This document shows positions 43,062-51,737 of a DNA stretch of 64,000 bases, piece after piece. Source of the stretch: Cytophagaceae bacterium (lineage in GTDB: Bacteria; Bacteroidota; Bacteroidia; Cytophagales; Spirosomataceae); contig JAIXOL010000058.1 of NCBI GenBank assembly GCA_027486845.1, forward strand, positions 62,001-126,000. Direction: 5' to 3'. The notes under the pieces were generated by a model. That model was not told the DNA's origin. It saw only the letters and a list, made by a program, of their open reading frames with translations, and made no database searches. Position 1 is the first letter of the stretch; every line of letters begins with the position of its first letter. The position numbers were made by a program, and so were the translations under genes.

Positions 43062-43340
43062 ATGATTCTTTTACAAGCTCAAGGTGGAAATGGTATGTTT
43101 TCGATAGTGATGATGGTCGGTATGATAGCCGTATTTTACTTCTTCATGATTCGTCCACAACAAAAAAAGTCAAGTGACCAAAAGAAAATGGTTGAGGAGT
43201 TAAAAGAAGGCGATGAAATCGTAACTTTCGGTGGATTGCACGGCAAAATCGTATCAAAAGACGAATTAACTGTTACAGTTTCTGCAGGAGGCGGTGCAAG
43301 ATTGACGTTCGATAAAACTTCAGTTTCAAGAAAAAAATAA
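43062..43340 (+). CDS. yajC: Preprotein translocase subunit YajC
   Basis: This 92-residue protein has a single membrane helix (MFSIVMMVGMIAVFYFFMIR) followed by the YajC signature PQQKKSSDQKKMVEELKEGD and the beta-rich VTFGGLHGKIVSKDELTVTV. YajC is the accessory subunit that binds SecDF in the inner membrane. The gene normally precedes a YbbR-domain gene in Cytophagales; here that gene is broken. Confidence 0.94.
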   Translation: MILLQAQGGNGMFSIVMMVGMIAVFYFFMIRPQQKKSSDQKKMVEELKEGDEIVTFGGLHGKIVSKDELTVTVSAGGGARLTFDKTSVSRKK

Positions 43341-43356
43341 AATTTTCATATAGTCT

Positions 43357-43420
43357 ACTGTCGATATTCCACAGTCAGCAGAAATTAATTTTTCTATTGC
43401 CTGTGGAATCGTATGTTGAC
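43357..43420. repeat. Degenerate GTGGAA/TCGAC intergenic repeats
   Basis: CTGTCGATATTCCACAGTC (near 43359-43377) and CCTGTGGAATCG with ATGTTGAC (43400-43420) look like diverged, oppositely oriented members of one intergenic repeat type. Related copies occur at 43895-43925 and 62150-62175. The first starts shortly after yajC. Confidence 0.4.
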
Positions 43421-43424
43421 TTTA

Positions 43425-43718
43425 ATGTTGAATATTAAAACCTTAGCACTGTGCTTGTTATCGGCCTTCGTATTTTGGCTTCTAAACTCTTTCAATAAGT
43501 CGGAATATTCGGCAAAAATTAGCTATCCTCTCAACATTGAGTACAATAATTCACTTTATATTTCTACGAAACTTTTACCGAAACAGTGAAACATAAGCAT
43601 GACGAGTAAAGGTTTAGATTTACTGAAGTATAACCTATTTTCAAGTACCACTCTACTGATTTGTGAAATCAAAAGCCCACTGAAAATCATTAAATTAGAT
43701 AATACATTTTTACTTTAG
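43425..43718 (+). pseudogene. Decayed YbbR/CdaR-like domain gene
   Basis: From the ATG at 43425 (an in-frame ATG is also at 43413) the frame reads MLNIKTLALCLLSAFVFWLL and SAKISYPLNIEYNNSLYIST. This is the membrane helix and first strand of Bacteroidota YbbR proteins. A TGA at 43587 interrupts the frame. The same frame continues with NISMTSKGLDLLKYN and IKSPLKIIKLD to a TAG at 43716, and further fragments to about 43860 need frame changes. YbbR/CdaR proteins regulate cyclic-di-AMP synthase or occur near coaE in this phylum. The position just after yajC supports the identity. The TGA could be a sequencing error, but the later stops suggest true decay. Confidence 0.65.
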
Positions 43719-43906
43719 TTGCTTACAATAATAATACAAAGGTTCATATTTTATTCTTGCCGATATCATAATTTTGGATTTTTAGCGAAAAGGAAATGGT
43801 CAAGTTTTAGATAGATAATAATTTAAGTAATAGGACAATTTTAATCGATAAATTTGTGGATAGCTAAAAGACTGTTAATTAGTTAATTACCTTACTGTGG
43901 ACTTAT

Positions 43907-43923
43907 CGACTATTGTCCGTGGA
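43907..43923. repeat. Intergenic repeat CGACTATTG(A/T)CCGTGGA, copy 1
   Basis: CGACTATTGTCCGTGGA here and CGACTATTGACCGTGGA at 62158-62174 match at 16 of 17 positions although they are 18 kb apart. The flank ACTGTGGACTTAT extends the similarity to other degenerate copies near 43357-43420. Confidence 0.6.
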
Positions 43924-44095
43924 CAAATTAAGTATAGATTTACAGAAAAACTTTGTGGTATCTTGCCTTAGAAATATATTGTCAAGCGAGATTAATTTAG
44001 AAGACCCTGAGTCAATTTCAAAGGATTATAATGATACAGTTTATCTCAAAGTGCTAGCCGAGCGTTTAGCAACAAACTTTGATTTAAAACAATAA
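43913..44095 (+). CDS. Doubtful short ORF in the decayed region
   Basis: The frame encodes 60 residues with a TTG (43913) or GTG (43919) start and no ATG; DKLSIDLQKNFVVSCL and LKVLAERLATNFDLKQ look protein-like and amphipathic. The start lies inside the 17-bp repeat. It could be a real small protein, the end of a decayed neighbour (a coaE gene often stands here in relatives), or chance. I do not recognise it. Confidence 0.3.
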   Translation: MSVDKLSIDLQKNFVVSCLRNILSSEINLEDPESISKDYNDTVYLKVLAERLATNFDLKQ

Positions 44096-44207
44096 TTACT
44101 TTAAATTAAAACCCTTTCGTAAAATCAAGTGCAGAAAAGGCTTTGGTAAGATTTGAAGTAGCCGAATTATTAAAATAGTTTGCTTCATCTTTTAAAGATA
44201 AAAAATT

Positions 44208-44513
44208 ATGGCATCTGAAACTACACGACGTTCGCAAGCTACTCCGATGAAAGAAGCTATCGAAGCATTTCTTAAAACATTTGATTTAAAAACTCGATTC
44301 AACGAAACTTATTTAATAGCATTTTGGGGACGAATGATGGGCCCATCTATTGCTTCTCGAACCAAAGAAATTTACGTTAAAAACAGAGTTTTATATCTCC
44401 GAATCGACTCTTCTCCACTTCGTCAAGAACTTTTTATGGCCAAAACCAAGTTGCTTGACCTTATAAATAAAGATGTAGGAGAGTCCGTAGTTGATGATGT
44501 GGTGTTTCTTTGA
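44208..44513 (+). CDS. DUF721 (DciA-like) protein
   Basis: This 101-residue protein has the DUF721 pattern: TPMKEAIEAFLKTFDLKTRF at the N-terminus, then AFWGRMMGPSIASRTKEIYV and a terminal LRIDSSPLRQELFMAKTKLL. The KH-like fold of this family is found in DciA, which helps load the replicative helicase DnaB in many bacteria. In Bacteroidota the short form lacks the extra N-terminal domain. The start at ATG 44208 is clear. Confidence 0.88.
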   Translation: MASETTRRSQATPMKEAIEAFLKTFDLKTRFNETYLIAFWGRMMGPSIASRTKEIYVKNRVLYLRIDSSPLRQELFMAKTKLLDLINKDVGESVVDDVVFL

Positions 44514-44591
44514 AAACTTTTTTGTCGTAATATTGTGTTGTTTCTGAAATAACCGAAAAAATGTTTGGTTTTCGTCGCTCAATGCACCACA

Positions 44592-45554
44592 ATGATTAAG
44601 AAAAAAGACTCCCTCGTAGAGAAAGAACGTAATCGTCAAGATTTAGGCTTCGGAACAAAAATGACCGACCGTCAAACCCGCCTAATTACGGGTAATGGTC
44701 TGTTTAATGTGAGGCGTGTCGGGCAGTCATTTGAGGCTTGGCTCAATCTCTACAATCGCCTAATTACCATTCGTTGGAGTACATTTATTGCAATGGTATT
44801 TATACTTTACTTAATTTTAAATCTTTTTTTTGCGAGTCTATATTATCTCATTGGGGTGGAGCATTTAGTGGGTGTCAATATGTCTAACCCAGTCTCTCAG
44901 TTTTGGGATGCTTTCTTTTTTTCAGCACAATCACTTACTACCGTTGGCTATGGGCGTATAGCTCCCGTTGGTTTTTTAGCCAGTTTTGTAGCTGCTTTTG
45001 AAGCCCTTAGTGGTTTGATGCTGTTTGCCTTTATTACTGGTTTGTTATACGGTCGTTTTTCTCGTCCAAACCCTCGTATTTTGTTCAGCCGAAATGCCAT
45101 TATTGCTCCATATCTCGATACAAATGCCTTTATGTTCAGAATGGTCAACGAAAAGAGTAATCAGATTATTAACATGACTGTAAGTTTGGATTTTTCAAGA
45201 GTAGAGGAAAAGAATGGAGTTAGAAATAGACAATATTACAGCCTCACCCTCGAACGCTCTAAAGTTAACTTTTTCCCTACAAATTGGACAATTGTTCATG
45301 CCATAACCGAAGAGAGTCCACTTTATGGTGAAACTGCTGAATCGCTCGCCGAAGTTGATGCCGAATTTATGATTTCTACCGAGGGCGTTGATGATACTTT
45401 TGCAGATGTGGTTCACAAACGCCATTCATATTTCAATGACGAACTCATTTGGGGGGCAAAGTTTAAGCCAATGTTAGAAACCAACCATGATGAAAGTTAT
45501 ATTTTAGATTTACGAAAAATTCATAATTACGACCTCGTATCTTTGAACCCATAA
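44592..45554 (+). CDS. Inward-rectifier (Kir-type) potassium channel
   Basis: This protein has 320 residues from the ATG at 44592; the earlier ATG at 44565 is less likely. It has two membrane helices (MVFILYLILNLFFASLYYLI and FEALSGLMLFAFITGLLYGR) around a pore helix with selectivity filter TTVGYG. It then has a C-terminal immunoglobulin-like cytoplasmic domain (about 160-320) with NPRILFSRNAIIAPY and ESPLYGETAESLAEVDAEF. This is the KirBac layout, a tetrameric potassium channel. Ligands for gating cannot be read here. Confidence 0.92.
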   Translation: MIKKKDSLVEKERNRQDLGFGTKMTDRQTRLITGNGLFNVRRVGQSFEAWLNLYNRLITIRWSTFIAMVFILYLILNLFFASLYYLIGVEHLVGVNMSNPVSQFWDAFFFSAQSLTTVGYGRIAPVGFLASFVAAFEALSGLMLFAFITGLLYGRFSRPNPRILFSRNAIIAPYLDTNAFMFRMVNEKSNQIINMTVSLDFSRVEEKNGVRNRQYYSLTLERSKVNFFPTNWTIVHAITEESPLYGETAESLAEVDAEFMISTEGVDDTFADVVHKRHSYFNDELIWGAKFKPMLETNHDESYILDLRKIHNYDLVSLNP

Positions 45555-45579
45555 TTTATTCTTAATTTTCAGAAAATAA

Positions 45580-45640
45580 ACTTCGTGAAACTCTGTGCGA
45601 GCGGTGAGAAGCTTTTCTATGCCTACGTGGTAAAAAAAAC
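45580..45640. repeat. Degenerate CTCTGTG-type intergenic repeat
   Basis: CTTCGTGAAACTCTGTGCGA and later CTACGTGGTAAAAAAAA, spaced as imperfect units, precede the LD-carboxypeptidase gene. The wording resembles widely distributed intergenic phrases in Bacteroidota. It could form part of the leader of the gene starting at 45647. Confidence 0.35.
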
Positions 45641-45646
45641 ACAAAA

Positions 45647-46552
45647 ATGAACTCATTAATTTCTCCCCCATTCTTAAAAAAAGGCGATAAAGTAGCCATA
45701 ATAGCCCTTGCCAGCAAGCTAAATCTCGAAGATATTAAGTCTGCTATCAACCTCATGCAAGAAAATTGGGGCGTAGAAGTTGTAATAGGCGAATCGGTAA
45801 GTGCATCCTATTTTAATTTTGCAGGTACTGACGAAGTTCGTTTAAGAGATTTTCAACAACAACTTGACAATCTAGAAATTAAAGCTGTTTTTTCAGCAAG
45901 AGGTGGGTACGGAAGTTCGAGAATAATTGATGCTGTTGACTTCACCAAGTTCAAGAATAATCCGAAATGGATTATTGGGTTTTCGGATATTACGGCTGTT
46001 CATGGGCAGTTACAAGCATTAGATTTTCAGAGTCTTCATGCTCCAATGCCCAAAACTTTTATTCGAGATTATGATTCGGTTCAGAAACTCAAGGCATTTC
46101 TTTTTGGTGAAAAAATAAATTACACAATTCCATCAAATCCAATTAATAAAAAAGGTAAAGGTGCGGGGCAAATTGTGGGAGGAAATCTTTGTATTTTGAC
46201 ACATTTGATTGGCTCAAAATCAGAGGTCAATACAGATGGAAAAATTTTGTTTATCGAAGATATTTCTGAGTATCTCTATAACATTGACCGAATGATGATT
46301 CAGCTAAAACGTGCTGGAAAACTTAAAAATTTAGCAGGTTTAATTGTGGGGGATTTTTCGGATATAAAAGAAAACGAAGAGCCGTTCGGTAAAACTTTTT
46401 ACGAAATTATTGCAGAGCACACTGCTGAGTATAATTATCCAATCTGCTATGATTTTCCAGTTGGTCATGAAGCTATTAATTGGACGATTCCTTGCGGTAG
46501 ATTTGCCTCTATGAGTGTTGGTAATGAGGAAGTTAGGTTAGGATTTGAATAA
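45647..46552 (+). CDS. LD-carboxypeptidase (peptidase family S66)
   Basis: This 301-residue protein shows the S66 (LdcA) pattern: LKKGDKVAIIALASKLN at the start, ARGGYGSSRIID, the nucleophile Ser in IIGFSDITAVHGQL, the Glu in LFIEDISEYLYNID and the His in FPVGHEAINWTIPCG. It trims the terminal D-Ala from murein tetrapeptides during cell-wall recycling. There is no signal peptide, so it acts in the cytosol. The gene follows the potassium channel gene with a 92-bp gap and ends with a terminator. Confidence 0.93.
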   Translation: MNSLISPPFLKKGDKVAIIALASKLNLEDIKSAINLMQENWGVEVVIGESVSASYFNFAGTDEVRLRDFQQQLDNLEIKAVFSARGGYGSSRIIDAVDFTKFKNNPKWIIGFSDITAVHGQLQALDFQSLHAPMPKTFIRDYDSVQKLKAFLFGEKINYTIPSNPINKKGKGAGQIVGGNLCILTHLIGSKSEVNTDGKILFIEDISEYLYNIDRMMIQLKRAGKLKNLAGLIVGDFSDIKENEEPFGKTFYEIIAEHTAEYNYPICYDFPVGHEAINWTIPCGRFASMSVGNEEVRLGFE

Positions 46553-46571
46553 TTAATATTTATGTTTTTAA

Positions 46572-46615
46572 ATGCCTTCAAAATGTCTGAAATTTACAAA
46601 TTGAAGGCTTTTTTA
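46572..46615 (+). terminator. Terminator after the LD-carboxypeptidase gene
   Basis: GCCTTCAA (46574-46581) pairs with TTGAAGGC (46601-46608) over a 19-nt loop, followed by TTTTTT. Confidence 0.8.
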
Positions 46616-46650
46616 CTCTTTAGGTTCTCAAGAATAATTCATTTTATCTA

Positions 46651-46704
46651 TTGTAACTATTAGTCATAATTTTTTTATATTTGCAAAATAGTATGCAAGC
46701 ATAC
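46651..46704 (+). promoter_or_regulatory. fadJ-like gene promoter with operator palindrome
   Basis: TTG at 46651-46653 and TATATTTG at 46676-46683 give a promoter with a 22-bp spacer. A perfect palindrome, GTATGCAAGCATAC, lies at 46691-46704, over the expected transcription start. A repressor bound there would block transcription. Such a site suits a fatty-acid-responsive TetR- or MarR-type regulator, but none is encoded in the window. Confidence 0.6.
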
Positions 46705-46739
46705 CTTATTTTTGTGCAACAATAACATTCAACCATCTA

Positions 46740-48884
46740 ATGGAAATTAACTATAAAGTAGAAAACAACGTAGCGATTATCAGTTGGAATATGACTACTT
46801 CGCCGATGAACGTTCTTAATGATATTTCTATTCCTGAATTTGAAGGGCATCTCGAAAAAGCATACACTGACCCCGAAGTAAAAGGAATTATCATCACCTC
46901 CGAAAAAAATGAGTTTATTGCTGGAGCTGATGTGAAGATGATTTTGCGTAATAATAGCAAAGACCCAAGCGAAATGCATAAATTTTCGCTTGATTTTAAT
47001 GCTATTTTTCGTAAACTCGAAACTTGCGGAAAGCCAATAGTTGCTGCTATGAATGGTACCGCTTTGGGTGGTGGCTATGAGGTCTGTTTGGCTTGTCATT
47101 ACCGAATCGCTCTAGATAATCCAAAGGCGGTTATAGGTTTGCCCGAAGTTCAGCTTGGTTTGCTTCCTGGTGGTGGTGGAACGCAACGTTTACCACGTAT
47201 TATTGGTATGGAAGCCGCTTTAATGTTGATGGTTGAAGGTAAGAGAATTTCACCAAAAGAAGCTTTGGGTTATGGAATGGTCAATGATATGGCGGCAACT
47301 CATGAAGAAATGATGGAAAAAGCCGTGAAATGGATTTTGGCTAATCCGAAAGCGATTCAGCCTTGGGATGAATTTGATAAGAAAACAGGAGCAATTAAGG
47401 CTCGTGAAAATTATAAAGTGCCGGGTGGAAATGTGCAATCACCTACAGGAATGCGTACGTTTGCCGGAGGAACCGCCATGATTATGGATAAAACTAAAGG
47501 CAATTATCCCGCTCCAATTGCGATTCTTTCGTGTGTTTATGAAGGTTTGCAAGTAAATATGGATAGAGCGATTCCAATTGAGGCACGTTATTTTGTGAAA
47601 GTTGCCACTTCTCGCGAGGCAAAAAATCTGATTGGAGTGATGTTTTTGGGTAAAAACGAAGCCGATAAAGGTGCAAGTCGTCCGAAAGGAATTCCTCCAA
47701 CTGATGTGAAAAAAATAGGGATTTTGGGTGCTGGATTTATGGGGGCAGGTATTGCCTATGTTTCCGCAATGGCCGGAATTGAGGTTGTTTTGAAAGATAT
47801 AACTATTGAAAATGCCGAGAAAGGAAAAGATTATTCGAGAGTTTTGGTTCAGAAAGGCATAGAAAGAGGAAAAACTACTGCCGATAAAGGAGAAAAACTA
47901 TTGAGTTTGATAAAGCCAACATCAGAAGTTGCCGATTTGAAGGGTTGTGATTTGATTATCGAGGCAGTTTTTGAAAATCGTGAATTAAAAGCAAGTGTAA
48001 CCAAAGAAGCAGAGCCAATGTTGATAGAATCAGGCGTATTTGGTTCAAATACTTCTACAATTCCGATTACCGGTTTAGCAAAGGCATCGGAAAGACCTGA
48101 AAACTTTATCGGAATTCACTTCTTCTCGCCAGTTGATAAAATGATGTTGGTAGAATTGATTCGTGGTAAAGCAACGTCTGACTATGCTGTGGCATTAGCG
48201 GTAGATTTTGTTAAGAAAATTCGAAAAACACCAATCGTAGTCAACGATTCTCGTGGATTTTATACTTCTCGTTGTTTCAGCACATACACTACTGAAGGAA
48301 TTGCTCTACTAAAAGATGGTGTTGACCCTGTTTTGATTGAAAATGCCGGGAAAAATGCCGGAATGCCAGTGGGAGCGTTGGCCGTTTCAGATGAAGTCGC
48401 TTTGGATTTAGCTTTGAAAATATCTAAGCAATCGATTGCTGACGGGGCATTGAGCGAAGAAGATGGGGCATATCAAGTAACTCGAATGATGGTTGAAGAC
48501 TTAGGCCGATTTGGCAAGAAAAACAAAAAAGGTTTTTATGAATATCCAGAAAATGGTAAAAAGTATTTGTGGGAAGGATTGGCCGAATATTTTCCTGTTT
48601 CGAAGAATCAACCTGATGTTGAAGAAGTGAAAAAAAGATTACTCTATCGCCAAGTGGTGGAATCAATTCGTTGTATGGATGAAGGTGTTTTGATGACAAA
48701 ATTAGATGGAAATATCGGTTCGATTTTGGCTTGGGGATTTCCTCCGTATGCTGGTGGAACACTCAATTTTCCTGATTTTATTGGAAAAGAAACTTTCTTG
48801 AAGGAGACAGAGCGTTTGGCTGATACTTATGGTGAAAGATTCAGATTAAACGAAAAACAAAAGAAATTAGTAAGTAATCTCTAA
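46740..48884 (+). CDS. Fatty-acid oxidation complex alpha subunit (enoyl-CoA hydratase/3-hydroxyacyl-CoA dehydrogenase)
   Basis: This 714-residue fusion has a crotonase domain (about 1-300) and a 3-hydroxyacyl-CoA dehydrogenase (about 320-710). In the crotonase part, FIAGADVKMI and GTALGGGYEVCLACHYRIA form the oxyanion hole, and LPEVQLGLLPGGGGTQRLPR contains the two catalytic acidic residues. The dehydrogenase has NAD motif GILGAGFMGAGIAYVSAMAG and HFFSPVDKMMLVELIRG with the catalytic His. The length equals that of FadJ. It runs two steps of beta-oxidation. The partner thiolase gene is not in the window. Confidence 0.95.
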   Translation: MEINYKVENNVAIISWNMTTSPMNVLNDISIPEFEGHLEKAYTDPEVKGIIITSEKNEFIAGADVKMILRNNSKDPSEMHKFSLDFNAIFRKLETCGKPIVAAMNGTALGGGYEVCLACHYRIALDNPKAVIGLPEVQLGLLPGGGGTQRLPRIIGMEAALMLMVEGKRISPKEALGYGMVNDMAATHEEMMEKAVKWILANPKAIQPWDEFDKKTGAIKARENYKVPGGNVQSPTGMRTFAGGTAMIMDKTKGNYPAPIAILSCVYEGLQVNMDRAIPIEARYFVKVATSREAKNLIGVMFLGKNEADKGASRPKGIPPTDVKKIGILGAGFMGAGIAYVSAMAGIEVVLKDITIENAEKGKDYSRVLVQKGIERGKTTADKGEKLLSLIKPTSEVADLKGCDLIIEAVFENRELKASVTKEAEPMLIESGVFGSNTSTIPITGLAKASERPENFIGIHFFSPVDKMMLVELIRGKATSDYAVALAVDFVKKIRKTPIVVNDSRGFYTSRCFSTYTTEGIALLKDGVDPVLIENAGKNAGMPVGALAVSDEVALDLALKISKQSIADGALSEEDGAYQVTRMMVEDLGRFGKKNKKGFYEYPENGKKYLWEGLAEYFPVSKNQPDVEEVKKRLLYRQVVESIRCMDEGVLMTKLDGNIGSILAWGFPPYAGGTLNFPDFIGKETFLKETERLADTYGERFRLNEKQKKLVSNL

Positions 48885-48908
48885 GTATTATTCTATCGAA
48901 TTTATAAG

Positions 48909-48936
48909 AAAAGGCAAGGTAACTTGTCTTTTTTTA
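48909..48936 (+). terminator. Terminator after the fadJ-like gene
   Basis: AAGGCAAG (48911-48918) pairs with CTTGTCTT (48923-48930) with one G-U pair and a GTAA loop, followed by a T run. Confidence 0.8.
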
Positions 48937-49079
48937 TGTCTAGGTATTTGAAATTGTAATTTTTTAACCTTAAAATTCGTTTTTAATACAAATATGTTAG
49001 AAAGTTGATAAATATTATTCGAACGAATATATTTTGGCACGTTTTTATCTTATGTAAATTGACATAACCCTATAATTTA

Positions 49080-49658
49080 GTGAAATATTTTCTAAGCCTC
49101 ATAGTCATAATAACCCTAGTTGAGACAACTAATGCTCAAATAATGTATCGTACTCGCTACCGTACAGCAATTATGGCCGAATCATTCGCTATAAGTCCAC
49201 TAGGGTCGATAAACGTAGAATTTCTACCAGTAAGATGGAAAAATAGCTTTTTAGCATTACGCACTGGGTTTGGTTTCCTACCAGGAGGTAAATCAGTAGG
49301 AACTGGACCTGCGGCAAATGGGGCAGGTATCTCCATTCCAACTTCTGTGACTTATAATTATCTAATCAATAATCTTCGTAGAGGCATTAATAAGCGAGTC
49401 GCTGTAAGGTGCCAATCAGCTCCTTCAAAAATTGCTTCCGAATGGTTTATTGAAATGGGTGCTGGCTTTACTCCTATAGCTTATAAAGGCACTGAAACCC
49501 GAAGTTATTCATTTGGAATTTTTGGACTTAGACAACAAGTCATTTTTGATATTCCACCACATCCAAGAGTCGTTTTTTTAAGAGTTAATTTTACACCTTC
49601 TTATTCTTTCGGTAAATATGAATTACGTGGTGGTCTTGGCTTAGGCGTATCGCTTTAA
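49080..49658 (+). CDS. Small exported beta-rich protein, unknown function
   Basis: This 192-residue protein starts with GTG at 49080, needed to keep the signal peptide KYFLSLIVIITLVETTNAQ; the next Met is after the cleavage site. The mature part consists of alternating strands (FAISPLGSINVEFLPVRWKN, FIEMGAGFTPIAYKG, YSFGKYELRGGLGLGVSL) and ends in an aromatic-poor but glycine-rich strand. This resembles small outer-membrane beta-barrels of Bacteroidota. Function unknown. A single gene, convergent with glpD. Confidence 0.7.
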   Translation: MKYFLSLIVIITLVETTNAQIMYRTRYRTAIMAESFAISPLGSINVEFLPVRWKNSFLALRTGFGFLPGGKSVGTGPAANGAGISIPTSVTYNYLINNLRRGINKRVAVRCQSAPSKIASEWFIEMGAGFTPIAYKGTETRSYSFGIFGLRQQVIFDIPPHPRVVFLRVNFTPSYSFGKYELRGGLGLGVSL

Positions 49659-49964
49659 AGTAAATACCTGTGCAATTACAAAAATTCAAACTTTCCTTGA
49701 TAGAAATGGAATTACACCCAATTAATTTTTGATGGTATTTTATCAAATACTTTTTTTTATAAAACTACTTCTCAAATTTAACACCATACTCTTAATGACT
49801 TTTTTGTCTTTTGTTGAAGGGGGGAGGAAAAAGTTTATAATAATAAACCAAAATTAAATTCAATGAAGGTAAATCTGAATTATTTTATTAAAAATTAATC
49901 TTTCCACAAAATTTGCCGAAAATCATTTCTGATTTAAGGTTGGATAAAGTTTAGAATATTGTCA
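49659..49964. other. AT-rich gap with nothing recognised
   Basis: This 306-bp convergent gap between the beta-rich protein gene and glpD shows no coding frame, stable hairpin with a T run, or repeat that I can support. A short GAAGGGGGGAGG purine run at 49816-49827 is the only unusual feature. Confidence 0.5.
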
Positions 49965-51617
49965 TTAATTTATGTTGGCTATTTCCATGAAACTTTTCAA
50001 AAGTTTTTTATACTCAGCAATGTTTGCTTGCTTTTGAATTTCCGACCAATTTAGTTCAATTGCCATGATATCACCAACCACATCAACCGAACTTAAAGTT
50101 GCTTTCCAATCCATTAGTTCCATACGAGTACGTCTAGCAAAGAAGTCTCTTAAACTACCTACCATTTCTTCACGAATCGTGTAAATAATCTCAGCCTTGA
50201 TGAAGGGATAATCTTTGTGTATGCGTTCTGTCTGACTTGAAATTTTTAAAATTTCGTTGGCTTTTGTGCCGTATTTTTTTAATAAATGCTGACATATATC
50301 TTCGTCTAGATTATATGTTTTTTGAATGTTTTTCCATTCTTCAAATCTATAATTTTCGCCACCAATCAGATAATGCATCTCTGTTGTACATTCTACACCA
50401 TTACTTAAAATTTTACAGGCTTCATCAATTGTATCTTTTGCCATTAGGCGGTAAGTTGTCCATTTTCCGCCCAAAAGGCTTATTAAATTTGATTCTTTAT
50501 CATACTCAACTTCGTGGTCACGGACGAGTTTTTTAGTTGCTTTAGAGTCAGACGAAGCAATAAGTGGGCGTAAACCCCCAAAACCAGATTTAATTTCTGA
50601 TTTATCAGGTACTTTGGCTATATATGGTCGAAGGGTGTCAAGTAAGAAATCAATTTCTTCTTCCATTAGAATAGGTTCTTTTTCCAAATGAAGATACTCA
50701 TCGTCGGTTGTTCCCACCATTATTTCTCCTTCAAATGGAATCACAAAAATTACTCGTCCATCTTTTGTTTTTGGAATCAATATTGCATCTTTGCTATTGA
50801 GCACTTCGGCTGAAAGCATAATATGCACCCCTTTACTAGGCCGTAAGCGTTTTTCTTGTTTGGCGTTTGCCAAAAGCCTAATACTATCTCCATGCGAGCC
50901 AGTACAGTTGATGAAAAGTTTTGAATTAATTCTAAAATGTTCTTTGTTCGATTCTGAGTTATGAATTTTAAGTTGCTTCAAATTGTCATTTACAATTGCT
51001 GACGTCAGCTTTCCATTGCTATCTTTTTCAAAATCAATTATCGAGGCATGATTTACAACAGCTGCACCCGCTTCGTCGGCTGAGTGAGCGAGTGCCAAAC
51101 AATAGCGAGCGTCGTCTAGTTGTCCATCATAATACATAACCGAACTATGAAGCTTCGGCGTAAGTGTAGGAATATGTTCAAAAGTTTCTTTTTTATTGAG
51201 CCATTCGGCTTTAGGCATTGAATCGTTTTTAGCAAAGAAACTGTAAATAGTTAGTCCAATTTTGAAATAAAAGCCTTCAAACCAGCTAAAAACGGGTGTA
51301 ATCAAAGCTAGCGGATGTGCCAAATGCGGTGCATTTCTAATAACAGTATGTCGTTCTTCGAGGCCATGTTTGACTTGTCGGAGTTGGGCAAAATCAAGGT
51401 TTTTAAAAGCTTGTTCTAAATACCTCACTCCTCCATGAATTAGTTTAGTTGATTTTGAAGATGTTTCAGCGGCAAAATCTTCTTTTTCAATCAAGGCTAC
51501 TTTAAAACCTCGTAAGGCAGCATCTAATGCACAACCTGCACCGCTTGCTCCTCCACCAATGATGCAAATGTCAAATTTTTCGTTTTTTAATCTTTCGAGA
51601 TTTTTTGCTCTGTTCAT
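49965..51617 (-). CDS. glpD: FAD-dependent glycerol-3-phosphate dehydrogenase
   Basis: This 550-residue flavoprotein has the FAD motif DICIIGGGASGAGCALDAAL, the family signature SSKSTKLIHGGVRYLEQAFK, RPSKGVHIMLSAEVLNSKDA and GGKWTTYRLMAKDTIDEACK. The C-terminal helical domain covers about 420-545. It oxidises glycerol 3-phosphate to dihydroxyacetone phosphate at the inner membrane and passes electrons to quinone. It lies 120 bp downstream of galK and is probably cotranscribed, which links glycerol to galactose use. No glpK or glpF is in the window. Confidence 0.93.
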   Translation of the reverse strand: MNRAKNLERLKNEKFDICIIGGGASGAGCALDAALRGFKVALIEKEDFAAETSSKSTKLIHGGVRYLEQAFKNLDFAQLRQVKHGLEERHTVIRNAPHLAHPLALITPVFSWFEGFYFKIGLTIYSFFAKNDSMPKAEWLNKKETFEHIPTLTPKLHSSVMYYDGQLDDARYCLALAHSADEAGAAVVNHASIIDFEKDSNGKLTSAIVNDNLKQLKIHNSESNKEHFRINSKLFINCTGSHGDSIRLLANAKQEKRLRPSKGVHIMLSAEVLNSKDAILIPKTKDGRVIFVIPFEGEIMVGTTDDEYLHLEKEPILMEEEIDFLLDTLRPYIAKVPDKSEIKSGFGGLRPLIASSDSKATKKLVRDHEVEYDKESNLISLLGGKWTTYRLMAKDTIDEACKILSNGVECTTEMHYLIGGENYRFEEWKNIQKTYNLDEDICQHLLKKYGTKANEILKISSQTERIHKDYPFIKAEIIYTIREEMVGSLRDFFARRTRMELMDWKATLSSVDVVGDIMAIELNWSEIQKQANIAEYKKLLKSFMEIANIN

Positions 51618-51737
51618 GAAGAAAAGTTTATTAGAAAAATCATATTAAGTTTGGTATGTATCTAAAAATCAAATTTTTTATCTATAAGCCATTCTTAAGC
51701 TAAAATTGCTTTTATTTTTTTGCAATTTAAGAATTTT

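Noticed and set aside
43341-44207. Dephospho-CoA kinase (coaE), expected after ybbR in related genomes
   Set aside because: No P-loop motif or CoaE-like frame is present in this stretch; only the YbbR remnant and one doubtful short ORF.
46737-47099. 120-residue minus-strand frame over the start of the fadJ-like gene
   Set aside because: It is an antisense shadow of the crotonase domain with no recognisable features.
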